NCBI RefSeq assembly: GCF_011762095.1
Contig: NZ_JAASQO010000008.1
Location: forward strand, 145,216-209,215
Direction of reading: 5' to 3'
Source of the DNA: Parvibaculum indicum
GTDB lineage: Bacteria > Pseudomonadota > Alphaproteobacteria > Parvibaculales > Parvibaculaceae
DNA length: 64,000 bases
The position numbers and the translations under genes are program-made. The notes below the pieces were generated by a model. It saw only the letters and a program-made list of their open reading frames with translations. It did no database searches and was not told the origin of the DNA. Below, piece after piece: positions 62,544 to 64,000 of the stretch; position 1 is the stretch's first letter, and each line of letters opens with the position of its first letter.

Positions 62544-62709
62544 TATTCGCCATGCCGTTCTGGTTGAAGCGCCGTGCCGTACGAAACCGTTTATCGTACT
62601 TGTCTGGAGCTGCTTCTCTCCATTTAGACATACGGGTCGTTAAAAGGGCCTGAATCAGGTCGCTCGGAATTGACACATATGGGACATGGCGGCGACGGGC
62701 GCGACTGCG

Positions 62710-63144
62710 CTAACTGCGGACATGCGCGTCGTCGCGCGCCAGAATATCGTCGAGCAGGGACAGGTCGACCGGTTTGGGACAGACGCCGAGAAGCCGCAAT
62801 CCGTAGGCCTGGCATTGCGCTTCGATGCCGCGCACAAGAGGTTCTTCCGCGCCGGATGTCACGATGATGCTCATATCGTGAAGAGAGGGGCGGTCGGCAA
62901 TCATCCTGAGGATTTCATACCCGTCGAGCCCGGGCATGTAGAGGTCCAGAAGCAGGATCTGCGGCCTGTAGGCCTTCACGATCTCCTCGAAATCCGATTT
63001 CGGCGTCCGAAGAACGACGTCATAGCCCCGCGCGCGAAGGGCATCGGAGCATTCCTCGGCGAAATCGAGGTCGTCGTCGCAGATCATGATGCGTTTCAGG
63101 GCGACTTCGTCCTGCATATTCGTCTTTTCCGTCTTGTCGCCCAT
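62710..63144 (-). CDS. Stand-alone receiver protein
   Basis: Protein of 144 aa, REC domain with D23/D24, phosphoacceptor D67 (LLLDLYMPGLDG), T96 and K124 (GVCPKPVDL). It lacks an output domain. The N-terminal 16 residues could be trimmed to a second Met at residue 10. It is only 166 nt upstream of the other receiver gene on the same strand; they may be co-transcribed. Confidence 0.86.
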   Translation of the reverse strand: MGDKTEKTNMQDEVALKRIMICDDDLDFAEECSDALRARGYDVVLRTPKSDFEEIVKAYRPQILLLDLYMPGLDGYEILRMIADRPSLHDMSIIVTSGAEEPLVRGIEAQCQAYGLRLLGVCPKPVDLSLLDDILARDDAHVRS

Positions 63145-63218
63145 GGGCCTGGCTCCGCCATATCCGAGATCGTTGGTGTCGCAGATGTCCGCGTGTGAGT
63201 GAGTATGAAACTACGCTG

Positions 63219-63907
63219 TCAGCCAACCAGCTTGGGAACGCCGCAACTCACCCCGTTCACGCCCATATCGAGTGTGCCGACTTGTATGCCGAGTGCTGCG
63301 AGGAGCTGGTTGATTGCGGGGTCTAGTGCAGAAAATATTTGGGAGAGGAGAGGGGTTAGCGTGCCGGCAACCACCGTGTCGACGAGTGGCGTCAGGATAC
63401 TATTCGTCACGAGCGATATCAGCGGTAGCCCCGGCAGAATGGACGTGCTGAGAGAGGTTTGCGCCAAAAGGGTAGAGACGAGACTACTTGTGTGAAGTCC
63501 CGCTACCACGCGCTTCTTCGTTCCATTATCGATATCGATCTGGGTAAAGTCCCTGAGACCAGAGCCTGCGCCGGTACTAACAGGTGTGGAACTGGCTGTC
63601 ACTTCTGCAACGGGACCTAGTACCGATGTGCTGATGGTCGCAAGCGGAGGCGCCGTTTCATCGGGGGTTGGGGCGTCCGTTGTTGAAACGGAACTCGCCA
63701 ACGCCGTGTCGCTGAAACGTCCGATCCCTACTAGAGCAGTATTTGGAACCCCGTTGAGGCGAACCATAGTGCCACTCCTATTGCAGGGAATTGCATCTAT
63801 GGTTGCTGTTCCTTCTGCGAGATCGACATAGATTGGCAAAGAGACATTTACCGTGGCTAGCGACCCGATAAGGCTCAACGGATTTATAAGGAGCCCGAGC
63901 GGACTAC
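63219..63907 (-). pseudogene. 3' fragment of a TadG/DUF2134-like gene truncated by IS630
   Basis: The frame runs from the edge of the IS630-family element (63907) to its stop at 63219. It encodes SLIGSLATVNVSLPIYVDL and AEGTATIDAIPC, ending GVSCGVPKLVG. Such stretches are typical of the C-terminal part of TadG/DUF2134 membrane proteins of Flp pilus type. Continuous coding pattern up to the element, without a proper start codon near it, indicates that the 5' part lies beyond the insertion. An ATG at 63767 with AGGAG could allow an internal product. The family call is by eye. Confidence 0.6.
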
Positions 63908-64000
63908 TAGAGCGGATTCAAATTATTCCTGATCATATCCTGCGGCAGCGAAATAGTTTTTACACTCGGTGGGGGTGAAGGCTTGGATTGCGGATGCGAT
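63908..64000 (-). mobile_element. 3' end of IS630-family insertion sequence (partial)
   Basis: The last 78 nt on the minus strand (63923-64000) encode an ending AIQAFTPTECKNYFAAAGY then stop, like the C terminus of IS630-family transposases. The element tip appears to be at CTAG (63907-63910), in keeping with TA/CTAG target preference. The rest, including the other end and the duplicated TA, is outside the window. Confidence 0.65.
63923..64000 (-). CDS. IS630-family transposase, C-terminal end (partial)
   Basis: Twenty-five residues plus stop, running off the right edge. The sequence IASAIQAFTPTECKNYFAAA followed by GYDQE matches the usual end of IS630 transposases, where an NYF/AGY tail follows the DDE domain. 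Catalytic residues are beyond the window. Confidence 0.6.
   Translation of the reverse strand: MASAIQAFTPTECKNYFAAAGYDQE

Overview
The window looks like chromosomal DNA of a GC-rich alphaproteobacterium, possibly near Parvibaculum or the Hyphomicrobiales. The evidence is indirect: class II DAHP synthase, a short phosphatidylserine decarboxylase paired with PssA, an Atm1-type exporter, a citramalate synthase, and two perfect CtrA-type boxes (TTAA-N7-TTAA). The species cannot be fixed from the sequence alone. Most of the window is ordinary housekeeping and accessory metabolism, tightly packed on both strands.

Layout. 1-3 kb: acyl-CoA dehydrogenase, an AT-richer candidate PD-(D/E)XK nuclease, and an iron-sulfur uracil-DNA glycosylase. 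3-7.2 kb: a DUF2946-like protein with a TonB-dependent copper receptor, a lipoprotein hydrolase, and an Hsp20 gene behind a candidate RNA thermometer. 7.2-12.7 kb: a large patatin, then a TauE/SafE anion exporter with an operator-overlapped promoter and a membrane-anchored sulfatase. 12.8-17.5 kb: FkbM methyltransferase, tRNA-Val(CAC) with its promoter, a DUF3047 protein, phosphoglycolate phosphatase, a GNAT enzyme and a DUF2817 peptidase-like protein. 17.6-23.3 kb: gabD, rpiA, gor, an AT-rich orphan and class II DAHP synthase ending in a clear terminator. 23.3-31.2 kb (minus strand): three NADP-dependent reductase paralogues bracketing a complete MacA-MacB-outer membrane factor export operon.

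31.4-36.3 kb: nadE and gltX (overlapping), then cimA. 36.3-38.7 kb (minus): a translationally coupled LOG hydrolase and two GT11-like glycosyltransferases. 38.9-46 kb: a LysM envelope protein, Atm1-like exporter, psd, pssA and an RND/MMPL exporter. 46-49.2 kb: a PilZ-like plus methyltransferase protein resembling PhcB, the 3-OH-PAME quorum-signal synthase, with a CtrA box upstream and a six-helix histidine kinase convergent and overlapping. I rank this pair as the strongest candidate for an undescribed system. 49.4-56.9 kb: uppP, glutamate dehydrogenase, a crotonase, and a module of archaeal-type AMP/thymidine phosphorylase, PRPP synthetase-like protein and beta-CASP RNase. 56.9-61.1 kb (minus): a secreted DUF6600 protein with an Arg/Gln repeat tail and a second CtrA box, a CPA1 antiporter with a nucleotide-binding tail, and a voltage-gated K+ channel ending in a zinc ribbon. 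61.1-64 kb: an orphan transposase zinc ribbon, two stand-alone receiver proteins, and a TadG-like gene cut by an IS630-family element running off the right edge.

Family assignments come from reading motifs, without database searches. Start sites were moved from the longest frame whenever a better ribosome-binding site or family alignment was visible.
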